The position numbers were made by a program, and so were the translations under genes. Below are positions 11,801 to 22,100 of a DNA stretch of 64,000 nt, one piece after another (position 1 is the stretch's first letter; each line of letters starts with the position of its first letter). Under the pieces are notes generated by a model, which had not been told where the DNA came from, searched no databases, and was given only the letters and a program-made list of their open reading frames with translations. Origin of the DNA: Trachemys scripta elegans (Eukaryota; Chordata; Testudines; Emydidae); assembly GCF_013100865.1 (NCBI RefSeq), contig NC_048304.1, positions 32,019,277 through 32,083,276 on the forward strand, given 5' to 3'.

Positions 11801-14306
11801 CAGGGCTGGGATTTGCCCTCCCCCTGTTACCTTCTCCCAGTGGCCAGGCTCCCTGGGCAGACACCAAGGCCAGAGGCCACGGTCAGGGTCTCATGCTGAG
11901 CTCCTGCTCCCCAGCCTCAGCCCTGTGAGGCTCCCAGTTAGGGCAAGATGGGGGGTGGGGCTCTGGAGCTGGCTAGGTCCTGGGCTGGGCCAGTGGGGCC
12001 AAGGGAAGGGGCAAGTCCGTGTCCAGCCTCCTCCTCGCCTGGGGCCCTGAGCGGTCAGGGCATTGCTGAGCCACCTTCTCTCTCCTAGATGTTGGAGAAG
12101 GTGGGGGGCAGCCCCACTAGGAAAAGCACCTGCTCCTGCCTGGGCCTCTTCCGCACGCCGGCCATGAGACGCATCTCCTGCTGCCTCATGAGTGTCAGGT
12201 AAGGGCCCTCTGCCTGGCCAGCCTGCGGCTCAGAGCCTCCAGCACCAGGGAGTGAACCTCCCACTTCCCGGAGGGGATGGACAGAGCCATACATCCACCA
12301 CGGGATAAGGGTATCTATCGGGGCATGGCTAGATGGTGCTGGGTGGAGGGGTAGAGTTGGAACTGGATAGAAGGTCAGCTGTGGTGATAGACAGAAAAGG
12401 AGAAGAGGATCCATGGGGAGAGGGAAGGATGGACAGATAGTCCAACATCTAGGATTTAGTAATGAGGATGGATGGACACAGATACATCTTCCTGGATCTA
12501 AGTAGGGGATGGAGGGTCTGAGGGACTCAGTTACCTCTGCGAGGATGGGTGGATGGATGGATGGATGGATGGATGGATGGACATAGCTAAATCTCTGAGG
12601 AAGGGTGGAAGGATGGACAGAGGGACACATTTGTGAGGATGGACGGGGGAGGGATGGACACAGACGTATCTAGGAGGATGGATGGGGGAGGGGTGGAAAC
12701 AGATGTATCTAGGGGGATGGACGGGGGGAGGGATGGGCACAGATGTATCTAGGGGGATGGACGGGGGAGGGGTGGACACAGATGTATCTAGGGGGATGGA
12801 CGGCGGGAGGGATGGACACAGATGTACCTAGGGGGATGGACAGGGGAGGGATGGATACAGATGTATCTAGGAGGATGGATGGGTTGTGTATACCCCTTCT
12901 GTCACAACCTCGCTGAGCTCTCCATGTCACCTGTGAGTCCTGCCCTCTGACCCATCTCCGCTTTGCTCTGCAGCTTCTCCACCAACCTGGCCTACTTTGG
13001 GCTCTCCATGGACCTGTCAGCCTTTGGCCTGGACATCTTCCTGGTGCAGACGTTCTTCGGGGCCATTGACATCCTGGCCAAGATGGCCTGTGCCCTGGCC
13101 CTGAGCTACTTTGGACGCCGAGCCATCCAGGCCAGTTCCCTCATCCTGGCCGGCATCTTTCTCCTGGGGAACATCCCTGTGCCCAGAGGTAAGGAGCCCC
13201 CGAACCCCAGGTTCTCAGCCCACTCAACCTCCAGCAGTGATGGGAGCCAAGTTGGTCCCACTGAGCTGGGAAGTGGGGGAAGCCCTTGTGACATGGCTCT
13301 CCCAAGAGTCTCCTGTCCCGTGATCTTCAGGAGAGATGGCTCGGGGGTTAGAGTGGGAGGGTGGGGCTGTGAGTCAGGATTCCTGGGTTCTATCCCCAGT
13401 CCTGGAAGGGGAGTGGGGTCTGATGATTGGAATGGGGTGGGCAGCTGGGAGTCAGCTCTCCTGGATTTTATTCATGGATCTGCCTCGGACAAGCCACTTC
13501 ACCCATGCCTCAGTTTCCCCACTGTGAAATGCTGTTGTGATTATTTGCATGGCTCATGTGGCAGCTGTGCCGTGGGACTGCAGTGACTGAAACGTGCACT
13601 AGGCTTTGTGATCTCCGGGAAGGCCAGTTCCACATCCCCATCTCTCCCCCTCCAGAGATGCTGATGGTGCGACTGGCTCTGGTAGTGCTGGGAAAAGGAT
13701 GCCTGGCTGCCTCCTCTGTCTGCTCCTACCTGTATGGGGGAGAGCTCTTCCCAACTGCTGTCAGGTAAAATCAGGACTGGGATTCCCCATCTCTGTGATC
13801 GTATAAACAGCCCCTGCGCCTCTCCCCAGGGGCGGCTGCATCTCTGTGCGGGGCGTGCTGTTATTGTTACGAGTCTCTCACAGCGCACTGTGTCTGGCAG
13901 GCAGACAGGCACTGGCTTCACCACCGTGATGGCTCGTCTGGGCGGCATGGTGGCCCCGGTGGTGCTGGTGGCCGGGCAGCAATTTCCCTTCTTGCCGCTG
14001 GTGATATTCGGGGTGGCTCCCATCGTGTCTGGCATCGCCGCCTGCTTCCTGCCAGAGATGCACAACGTCCCCCTGCTGGACACCATAGAAGAGGTGGAGG
14101 ACAGGTGTGAGTCACGGGCTGCTGGGGTACATCTCCCGCTGCCCTTTCCCCCTGCAAACCTCTTTTCCTTCCCCGTCAATCCCTTCCCACCTGCCCTTTC
14201 CATCCTTTTCACTCCCTCCCTCTTTTGTTCCAGAGCCAGGAGGAAAGGCGAGGAGGCGATCGCCGGGGAGACCATGGCTCACATTGTCCACTCAACCAGG
14301 ATCTGA
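4841..14306 (+). CDS. SLC22 organic anion transporter-like gene 1 (10 exons, 544 aa)
   Basis: A complete major-facilitator carrier of the SLC22 organic-anion branch (OAT1/OAT3/OAT4/URAT1 type), expected in epithelial plasma membranes to exchange organic anions or urate. Exons: 4841-5212, 5561-5664, 8122-8276, 8877-9045, 9373-9496, 12089-12198, 12974-13188, 13656-13764, 13901-14104, 14234-14306. They total 1635 nt with all junctions in frame. The start has a strong Kozak context (G at -3 and +4). Seen in order: TM1 near 16-36; an extracellular loop with sequons N39, N57, N63 and N94; WDLVCD 125-130; DRFGRR 158-163; WWIPESARWL 267-276; TM8 lysine K381; a second FGRR at 391-394; R453 and R465 in the RQTG...AR block; and C-terminal T-R-I, a class I PDZ-ligand pattern. 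K381 and R465 correspond to OAT1 residues known to matter for anion transport. The usual CR(F/Y)xxPQW loop motif is degenerate. Which mammalian SLC22 member is the true orthologue cannot be settled by eye. No poly(A) signal was recognised downstream. Confidence 0.93.
5561..5664 (+). CDS. SLC22 gene 1, exon 2
   Basis: Residues 125-159. Carries WDLVCD and TM2. The 104-base length equals exon 2 of the paralogue. Confidence 0.93.
5767..5798. repeat. Poly-C tract, 32 bases
   Basis: Uninterrupted run of C in intron 2. Its exact length is unreliable, as such tracts are hard to sequence. Confidence 0.8.
6563..7720. mobile_element. Non-autonomous hAT-type DNA transposon with 8-bp target duplication
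   Basis: The ends form an imperfect inverted repeat: CAGGGATGGGCAA on the left and the complement of TTTGCCCACCCCTG on the right. The 1158-base element is flanked by a perfect 8-bp duplication GTTTTAGC (6555-6562 and 7721-7728), the size hAT transposases make. It carries no transposase; its middle is a GC-rich tandem array. It sits in intron 2 of SLC22 gene 1. Confidence 0.85.
6905..7250. repeat. GC-rich 55-56 bp tandem array inside the hAT element
   Basis: About six units, each built on ggccagagcgcc, then gaggagggcgg, then ggggctccgctctccccgg. Long open frames on both strands are a by-product of the stop-poor GC-rich unit. Confidence 0.85.
8122..8276 (+). CDS. SLC22 gene 1, exon 3
   Basis: Residues 159-211. 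Completes the DRFGRR loop motif split across intron 2 and encodes TM3 and TM4. Confidence 0.93.
8877..9045 (+). CDS. SLC22 gene 1, exon 4
   Basis: Residues 211-267. LEWVPTKSR, then TM5, the RDWRWLQL turn and TM6. Confidence 0.93.
9096..9320 (+). repeat. MIR-like tRNA-derived SINE
   Basis: Shows the actcctgggt box, a gcctggccactg segment and the degraded gtgctttgagat tail typical of this family. Lies in intron 4. Confidence 0.6.
9373..9496 (+). CDS. SLC22 gene 1, exon 5
   Basis: Residues 267-308. Carries the family signature WWIPESARWL and begins the central cytoplasmic loop. Confidence 0.93.
9861..11070. repeat. C-rich minisatellite in intron 5 of SLC22 gene 1
   Basis: Roughly 25-30 base units of ccatccctccctcc plus cacacacaccc, repeated for 1.2 kb and continuing beyond a later insertion at 11071-11495. 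C is on the coding strand, so the template strand carries closely spaced G-runs. No reading frame here is a gene. Confidence 0.9.
11071..11495. mobile_element. Short hAT-type element inserted in the minisatellite
   Basis: Inverted ends CATAGGCGCCAACT and the complement of AGTTGGTGCCTATG bound 425 bases. Flanking bases are CCTCCCTC on both sides (11063-11070 and 11496-11503). This is an 8-bp duplication, although the host array is itself rich in this word. No transposase frame. Confidence 0.8.
11496..11770. repeat. Continuation of the C-rich minisatellite
   Basis: Same unit family as 9861-11070 but more homogeneous, with repeated cacacacagccgtcc words. It was split off by the hAT-type insertion. 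Confidence 0.85.
12089..12198 (+). CDS. SLC22 gene 1, exon 6
   Basis: Residues 309-345. Remainder of the central loop, entering TM7. At 110 bases it is nine shorter than the paralogue's exon 6. Confidence 0.9.
12531..12890. repeat. GGAT-rich minisatellite in intron 6
   Basis: Starts as (GGAT)n and passes into units of about 40-46 bases built on ggacacagatgtatctagg and ggatggacgggggaggg. Confidence 0.85.
12974..13188 (+). CDS. SLC22 gene 1, exon 7
   Basis: Residues 345-417. TM7-TM8 with lysine K381 in the AID-x-x-AK segment and a second FGRR motif at 391-394. Confidence 0.93.
13336..13545 (+). repeat. MIR-like tRNA-derived SINE
   Basis: Contains ggttctatccccag, tgcctcagtttcccc and a degraded tail. 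Lies in intron 7. Confidence 0.6.
13656..13764 (+). CDS. SLC22 gene 1, exon 8
   Basis: Residues 417-453. VLGKGCLAASS helix, ending in the LFPTAVR motif. Confidence 0.93.
13901..14104 (+). CDS. SLC22 gene 1, exon 9
   Basis: Residues 453-521. Completes R453, carries R465, TM11 and TM12, then the acidic LLDTIEEVED exit. Confidence 0.93.
14234..14306 (+). CDS. SLC22 gene 1, exon 10 and stop
   Basis: Residues 521-544 and TGA. A basic RARRK start and a VHSTRI end. The 73 coding bases equal the paralogue's last exon. Confidence 0.92.
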
Positions 14307-14605
14307 GCAGCCTTCCCTGCCCCCAAAGCCCCCAGTCATGGCCCCCCCAATGCACAGGTGGAGGCTGCACCAAAAGGCCCACGTGAAGGGAGGAGCCACC
14401 TGCTGCTCCCTTTGCAGCTTAGGAATCAGCCCCCTTAAAGAGACAGGGCAAATGGGGGTGGGGGCGGGGGAGTCTGAGTTGTGCCACTGAGCTGCTCCCT
14501 AGCGGGGGACCCTACGCCACACATGCAGGCAGCCTGTGGGGCATGGACAGAGCAGGGAGACACCTCCCTGAACAACTTTGCCAGGTGTGACTGTACCGGC
14601 TTCCC

Positions 14606-14985
14606 TTGCTGGTGTATATTAGCCTGACGCCCGCCCCTCCCTCCGGCCTGGCAGGGCTGTCAACTGGCTCCCCCCAGTGGTATGTATTGGCCTAACACTC
14701 GCTCCTTCCTTCGGCCTGGTGGGGCTGTGAACAGGCTTTCTCTGGTGGTGAATATTGGCCTGACACCCGCCCCTCCCTCCAGCCAGGTGCGGCTTTAAAC
14801 TGTCTCCCGCGGGTGGTGTGTATTGGCCTGACACCTACCCCTCCTCTGGCCTTGTGGGGCTGTGAACTGGCTCCTCCTGGTGATGTATATTGGCCTGACA
14901 CCCGCCCATCCCTCTGGCCTGGCAGGACTGTGAACTGGCTCCCTCTGGTTGTGTGTATTGGCCTGACACCCACCCCTCTAAAGTG
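14606..14985. repeat. 65-bp minisatellite just downstream of SLC22 gene 1
   Basis: About five and a half units, each with tattggcctgacaccc, then cccctccctc, ggcctgg, ggggctgtgaactggctcc. Begins 300 bases after the stop and could be within the 3' UTR. Confidence 0.8.
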
Positions 14986-15659
14986 ACCCTCCCTACTGGG
15001 GGAGGGGAGCTCAGCGTCTGTGGCCCGTCCAGCCAGCAATGATGGTTCATGCGATGCAGGTTTCTGTCCTACTGCGAGCTGTGACCCAGCCAACAGATTT
15101 CATAGCTGCTGATGAGCCACTACCAAGCTGGGCTTGGATTGGATCCTGCGGCCGAACTGATGCTCTGACCCCTTTTGGGGCAAATTGAGCAGAGTGGGGC
15201 GAAGGGCCTGGGGGCTCTGAAGGTGTTGAGGGCTCCCCATTAGGTGCAAGGGACTGGGGGGCAGCTAGGCAACTCAGCGAGGCTGTACAGGAGGTGTGGC
15301 GGCTGGATCCAAACTGTAACATTCACCAATGGGGCTGGAGTTTGGAGTGACCCCTCTATGTGGGGTACCAGCCCCCAGGCAGCAGGGACAGGATGTGTGT
15401 GTGTGGGGGGTGCCTAGGTGAGATTTCCTGCACTCGTTCCTGTGGCCTTCTGTACATTTTGTAAATGTACTAAGAAATGTACTCAGCCACACTAAGAAAT
15501 TCGCCTTACTCCATGTCCCTGATCCCTGCACACCAACCACCCCATGGAGTCAGGGCTGGAGCTCCTCTGGAAACAGGGGTGGGGGCATGTTTCTCCCTCC
15601 AGAAAGTGTTGATATTTTCTGCAAAAATCTAAGTATTTTGATTCTGAAATGCCACTGCA

Positions 15660-15895
15660 GTGCCTCATGGGAGATGTAGTTTGGCAGCCTCCTGCTCCTG
15701 TCTTCTCTGTGAGATGGATGCCCTGGCCAGACTACATCTCCCATGATGCACCATGGTCTCCCCTCTTGTAGATGGGAAGGGAATGCATCTTGGGAATCCC
15801 TGACTGGTGCATCATGGGTGATGTAGTTTGGGTGCCTCATGCACTCAATGCACCTGGGCTCCCAGGATAGACTGCATTTTCCCATGATGCACCAT
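15660..15895. promoter_or_regulatory. Four alternating ZNF143-like motifs
   Basis: ACTACATCTCCCATGATGC-type words occur in reverse (15666-15682), forward (15731-15749), reverse (15809-15827) and forward (15871-15890) orientation, in diverged copies. They resemble the ZNF143/THAP11 element ACTACAnnTCCCAnnATGC. They may all derive from one interspersed repeat. Confidence 0.4.
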
Positions 15896-16720
15896 AATCT
15901 CCCCACATGGGGGTAATGGGGGTCAGAAGCAGGCAGGCTCCTGCAGGGGTGCTGGGAACCATATACATAGCAGTTTCCACACCCTAAAGAAGCTGCGTCA
16001 AGTGCTGGCTACTAGCAGAAGGGGGCGGGGTGTCTGGTGATATAAGCACACCCGTGTTACCCCTGTGCTGTGGTAGGAGATGAGATCCCCTAGGGGGACG
16101 GCTGGAGGGGACAATCTATCCCTGGATACCAGGTGAGTCTCCTGTTCTGATCATCCCAGACAGTAATCACCAATCTATGTGGGGTGGCAGGGCTGCCGAG
16201 AGGTGGTGGACAGGTGTAGGGCTAGGGAGGGGTAGATTGGGGGCACCCCAGGGATGGGTGGTTGGAGGGGCAGAGAGGGTGCCCCAATGGCTGGGGTGGG
16301 GCAGAGAAGAGGGATGTGCAGTGATAGATCAACAGACCCACAGTTTAGGCTGCAGGGGGAGGTGAGAAGTGCATGTGGGTCTTATCCAGGGTGATTTTAG
16401 ATGATCTCCCAAGTTTGCTATGGGGCTGGCCCTGGACTGGAAGATCTCCTTGGGCTGGTGCCTGCAGGGGCATTCCTGGCCCCGATCCCTCCTGGGGGTG
16501 TAGGAGGTGCCCCCTGCCCACAGAGATACCACACTGCCCACCCCCAGGGTTGCCAGCTGGAGAGATGACACGGCCAGCTGAGTGCTGTGGATGCAAAGCA
16601 GAGCAGAGCCCTGACAGAAGCGAAGTGGCGATGGCCTACCACACAGGAACAGAGCCCCAGCTGTTCAGCAGCATGTGGGCTGGCCGATAGGGCAACGCCT
16701 TGAACAAAAGGGGCCACTGA

Positions 16721-17869
16721 TGTGGGGTGCCCAGAGTGACACCCTGGCACTCCAATATTCACCACTGTCATGTAATTAGGATATGTCTTGTACAAAGTAT
16801 GCCATGTGAGGTATCGTTCTAAAAGTCTTGATCCGCTAGACAGTAATATCTCGTTGGATTGTATGTTCTATCGTCATATGTGAGTTCTGAAGCTTGGCTA
16901 TGTATGTGTTACTGAAACATATCCTGAGGTTGAGAACACCCACGAGCAGCCTTTCAGGTACAACAGTAAAAAGGCCAAACAATGTTAATGGCTTATTGAG
17001 AAAATACACACAAGCACAAGGCTTACCCCAGGAACTGCGTACAATAGAAACCTCTCAGAGATAGCACTACACAATGGGAACTGTTTGACCCAGGTCACAG
17101 CAAAGGAGCTTTCCAGCAAGTGGGGAGAAGATATAAAAGGGGGAAAATGACATTATGAGGGGACCTCACTCTCTCTACAACAACACACCTGGAAACACCT
17201 GAGGAACAAAGACTGAACTGTGGGAAGTGATGGTCACAGGCTAGAAGGATTTTTAGACTGTGTATGAAAGCCTGGGAAAGCCAAAGCAACTTGTGCCTAA
17301 AGAATTTGCCAGCCTATTTATCACTCCGGGTAAGAATTTGCTAATTTATATCCTACCCATCTAGTGTGTTAAGCTCAGTTTGTGTTTTTGTTTATTTACT
17401 AAAGTAATCTGCTTTGTTCTGTTTGCTATCCCTTATTATCACTTAAAATTTACCTTTTGTAGTTAATAAACTTATTTCTTGTTTATTTCAAAACCTAGTT
17501 TGTGCAATTCATATTGGGGGGAGGGAAGCTGTGCATATCTCCCTCCACATTGAGGGAGGGGGCGAATTTATGAGCTTAGGCTGTACAGATCTCTCTATAC
17601 AATGAAAGACAAGGTGATTTTGGGTTTACACCCCAAAGAAGGTGTGCACTTGAGTGCTGGATAAAGTCCTGAGCTGAATCCTCCCACAGAGCTGATTTCA
17701 GTCTGTGTCTGCAGCTGGGTGTGGCCTCACCTGTGTGTGTGCTGGAGAAGACTTGAGGGCCTGGCACAGCAAGGACAGGTTGAGGAAGCCCAGGCTGGTG
17801 GAACGGGCGCGCTCAGTGGAACCCCAGCTCATCAGGTGGCATCCTGGAGGGGGGGTCCAACCCGTCACA
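16721..17869 (+). mobile_element. Solo LTR of a turtle-type retroelement, plus orientation
   Basis: Runs from TGTGGGGTGC to CCGTCACA. An AATAAA at 17465-17470 lies in the part resembling the other two LTRs of this window. It ends CACA as they do. No internal retroviral genes are attached. Confidence 0.75.
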
Positions 17870-18762
17870 GGGAGAATAATCTGTTTGGATAGTCAGGTCT
17901 TCTAGACTGGGACTATCTTTCACTGTGTGTCCATGCAACATGATGGGGGCCCTGATCTCGGTTGTGGACTGTGATGGACCTGGCACAATGGGGCCCTGAT
18001 CTGGGTTGGGGTGTGAGGAGGACCTGGCACAATGGGGCCCTGATCTCGGCTCGGGTCTGTGCCGCGCCTGGTACAGGACCTCGCTCATTCTCAATCCAGG
18101 TCTCTAGGCTCTACCCACCCACAAAGTTCAGTGCCAGGCAGGGGGAAGGCTGCGATGGGGGTCTGCTCCCATTCTGGTTAAATCCTCTCCCACCAAACAC
18201 AACGTTCCTGTCTGTTGCCCATTGGGTCTCTGTGGCTCATTAATGCTGCATGCTCTCAGAAGCGTCCGTGACATGGGGGAACTGGAGCGGGACTCAGTGG
18301 ATTCCACAGCCTCCGATCATGTGAGTCATTCCCAGGTGATGGCTATCAGTCACAGGGGCAAATCAGAACCCAAGCCCTAGAAGGAAATGCCCCAGTATCC
18401 CATTCCCCACCGCCCCTACCAAGCCAGCACCCCGCCCTGGGACTGGATTGCCGCGAGCACCCCCTAGAGAGTAAAGGGTCTGTGTCCCATTTACCATTTC
18501 GTGACCCGGCTACTTGCCCATCCCCCCAGCACCTTAGTAGATGAGTAATGCTTCTGAGAAATATGTCCTCTGCTGGACCTTGTTCCCTTTCCCACTTCCT
18601 CCACATTCTCAGCCTCCCACCTGACTCTGCCCTTGATGCTGGTCAAAGATTTACCAGGGCCAAAGGCTGGGCTAGAGAACATAGACTGACTGCTATACGA
18701 GTCAGGGGCGCTGGAGAAGAAGAACAACCAGGCAGTCAGGAAGAGGTTTCCTCACAGCCTCC
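17870..18762. other. Intergenic region upstream of SLC22 gene 2
   Basis: Contains a tandem SINE-tail array at 17880-18075. No TATA box comparable to gene 1 is visible. A GGTCAAAG word at 18641-18648 resembles an HNF4 half-site, which is weak evidence. Confidence 0.35.
17880..18075 (+). repeat. Interspersed-repeat tail with internal tandem copies
   Basis: Repeats tggcacaatggggccctgat three times at about 40-45 base spacing. It is the same family as the copy at 35840-36130. Confidence 0.6.
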
Positions 18763-19131
18763 ATGGCCCCTCGTGTCCAGTCGGAGAAGGAGCAACGTAT
18801 GGGCTTCTTCCAAACCATCCTTGTCATCCTGGTCTTTCTCCCTCTCCTCATGGTGGCCTCCCATAATTTCCTGCAGAACTTCACAGCTGCTGTCCCCAGG
18901 CATTGGTGCTACATTCCGGCGGGAGACAATGACACCACAGAGGTGACTGGAGACCTGCTGAAGATCTACATTCCTATGGATGGCAACCAGGAGCCAGACA
19001 GGTGCCTGCGGTTCAGCACTCCACAGTGGCAGCTTCTGGCCCCCAATGGCACCAGCACCAATGCCACTGAGCCCTGCCTGGATGGGTGGACATACGACAG
19101 GAGTGTCTTCAACTCCACCATCATCACGGAG
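18763..19131 (+). CDS. SLC22 gene 2, exon 1
   Basis: Residues 1-123. Diverged first 12 residues, TM1, ASHNFLQNFTAA, and an extracellular loop with five sequons. Confidence 0.9.
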
Positions 19132-22100
19132 GTACAGAGCGGAGCGTGAGGGATCATTCTAGGGGAGCGGGGACCTGGCTGGTTATCTATCCATCCACCT
19201 ATCCATTCACCGACCCATCTATCTATGTCCCCATCGGTTTTGTGCTCTCACCCATAGTATCTGAGCCTGTCTCATGCATTAGACTGGCATAGCAAGGTGC
19301 CTACTGGACTACATGGCATCTCTGGCTCTCCTTCCTCTTGGGGGCATACAGACTGTGCTTGATGTAGGGGGCTGTTGGATCAGTTTGGTGGCAAAGCGTT
19401 ATCTAACAAGCAGTGGGGCTATCGGGCTGTGGCTTAGCTTCATGTCCTCTGGAAATTCTCCCCTGGGCCTGAACCACAGTCAATGCCAGCCAGGAGGTGA
19501 CACAGGGCGGGGCTTCTGAGACAGCTGGAGGTGGGAGGAGCTAGCCTGGAGGCTGCCTGGTTGGCCAAGCTCCATGATGACTCAATGAGACCCTGAGATG
19601 CCCTCTCAGAGGTTTCATCACCTAAGCAAGGCCCAGCTAGTTCAGTAGTTGGATTGGAGACCTTGACGGAGTGCCCAGCTTCTCTGGGGAGCCAGGCTGG
19701 GGGCTCACTAGGGGCTGCTATTCCTGTGGAGTCTGCACTGATTGTGCTGCTGCAGGGAGAAGGGGGGTGGCTCCCTAGGGGGTGCTCTCAGTGCTGACCC
19801 CAGCAGTAGGGGACGCCGTGCCACAGGGAGCCAGCTGGGTGGCTCAGCAGGGGGCACTCTCCCCTCTGAATTGGTGCTGGCCTCAGCGTGGCACCAAGAG
19901 GCTCTGTGTTTCAGGGAGCCGGGTGGGGGGACCTAGTAGGGGGCACTGCCTCCTCGCAGGCCGTGCTGACTCCAGTACCCCAGCACAGTGCTAGGGGGTG
20001 CTGTGCTGCAGGGAATGGGGGGGGGGGCTCAGCAGGGGCTGGTGTGCCAAGGAGCAGCGCCCGGGCTCAGTTCTGCTCTACAGGGTGGGCACTGGCCAGT
20101 CACCACTAAAAGGGGGTCATGAGGAGGGAAAAAACTTGTTCACCTTAGCCTCTAAGGATAGAACAAGAAGCAATGGGCTTAAACTGCAGCAAGGGAGGTC
20201 TAGGTTGGACATTAGGAAAAAGTTCCTAACTGTCAGGGGGGGTTAAACACTGGAATAAATTGCCTAGGGAGGTTGTGGAATCTCCGTCTCTGGAGATATT
20301 TAAGAGTAGGTTAGATAAATGTCTATCAGGGATGATCTAGACAGTATTTGGTCCTGCCATGCGGGCAGGGGACTGGACTCGATGACCTCTCGAGCTCCCT
20401 TCCAGTCCTAGAATCTATGAATCTAACCGCACAAGGAGCGGGAAGCTTAATATCCCTCCCCAAAAGATGGCACCTCTGCCTTGGCATCACCCCTCCTGGC
20501 GCTACCCAAGGGCCTGTGCCTCTGTGCCCCTCCTGCCAGCCCACAGGGGCCTGCTGTGGCAGAAATTCAGCCTGAGTCACCCCTCTGAGAGCCGGGATAA
20601 TGGATGACAGTCCTGGTGTTTTCCTTGGCGCGGATCCTGTGCCAATCCCTTCTCCTGTTCTTAGCGCACCCGTGACATGTCATGCTGCCAGCTGCCCCAT
20701 GCCAGCTGGGTTACACAGTAACCCGCTTGGAACAACACATGAGCCCCTGGTCCCGGCCCCACCCATCATTCCAGACCCCAGATTTGGCAGGGGAGGAGGG
20801 ACGCTGTCCTGTCCCCCCAGCCCTTGTGCGGGGCTGTGGAATCTCAGCTCCAATCCTGGCTGCGTGGACAGCGCCACGCCAAGGCGGGGATAAGGGTTTT
20901 GTTGGCAGCAATGAGTGGTACACGGGAGTGTGGTGGAATCAGCAGGGCATAAAAGGGACAGAGGGCATTTAAAGGGCATGGGTGCTGGCAGGCTTTGGCA
21001 AAAGGTGTGAGGGTCACAGGGCTCAGGTGGGCATGGGAGCTACAGGTGGGCATGCAAGGGAGGTTTTGGGTGGCACAGATGGGCATGGACAGCAGGGACA
21101 GCAGGGGTGGCACAGGTGGATGTGGACAGCAGGAACCGCAGGGGTGGCACTGGTGGGGATGGGCATCGGGGCAGCTGGGCTGGCACTGGTGGGGATGGAC
21201 AGAAGGAACAGCTGGGATGGCCCAGCAGGGCTCTGACCAAGTGGGTCCAGGTGGGTGCAGGTGAGCTCAGATGGCCCAGTGGCAAATGGGGAAGGGGCAC
21301 AAAGGGGCACTCAGAAGCCATCAGTGGCTTTGGATGGCACAGGAGGGTGCTGGGGTTTGGAGACCAGAGTTGGGCTCAGATGAGGCTTAGGTGGAATGGG
21401 GGGAGCTCAGAGGACGGAGGTGGGCTCAGGTGGGCATGGATGGCACAGTTGGGGATTCCTGTCATAGACAGGCATGGGCAGCACAAGTGTGTGTGGGTGG
21501 CACAGCTGGGCACAGACTGATGTGGGAGGCTCAGCTGGACATATGCCTGGCACAGCAGGGCCCTGGCCTCTAGGTGCTGCCAGGGTACAGCTACTAGCCA
21601 GGGCTCAGGTGGGCAGAGGAGACATAGGTGTGGTTCCTGGCCCTTTGTGCCAGCTGTGTCCCTGAAGCCCATCTGACTATGCAGTCAGCCCTTTGCCCAG
21701 CAGTGCAGAGTGCCATGGGGCACCCCTGGATTCACAACCCTCTCCACACTCCTCCCCAGTGGCACCTGGTCTGTGGCCAGCGCGCTCTCAAGGATTTTGC
21801 CCAGTCCATCTACATGGCGGGGGTGCTGGTGGGAGCACTGGTCTACGGGGGCCTGGCGGATAGGTGAGTAAAACCGTATCCCCACCTCCCTGCCCCTCTA
21901 GATCACCCCATGGGCTCATCCAGCCTGGTATTCCGCTCCATCAGCCCCATGGACCCATCCAGCCTGTTATCTCCCTCCCACATCAGCCCCATGGACCCAT
22001 CCAGCCTGTTATCTCCCTCCCACATCAGCCCCACGGGCCAATCCAGCTGGGACCCCCTCACACATCAGCCCCATGGCCCATCCAGCCTAGTATCCCCCCA

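Larger units (their letters stand above)
14307..16720. other. Intergenic region between the SLC22 genes, proximal part
   Basis: Holds a minisatellite (14606-14985) and an inverted-motif cluster (15660-15895). The remainder is GC-rich without exon signals. No AATAAA or ATTAAA was noticed near the stop of gene 1, so the transcript end is unknown. Confidence 0.4.
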
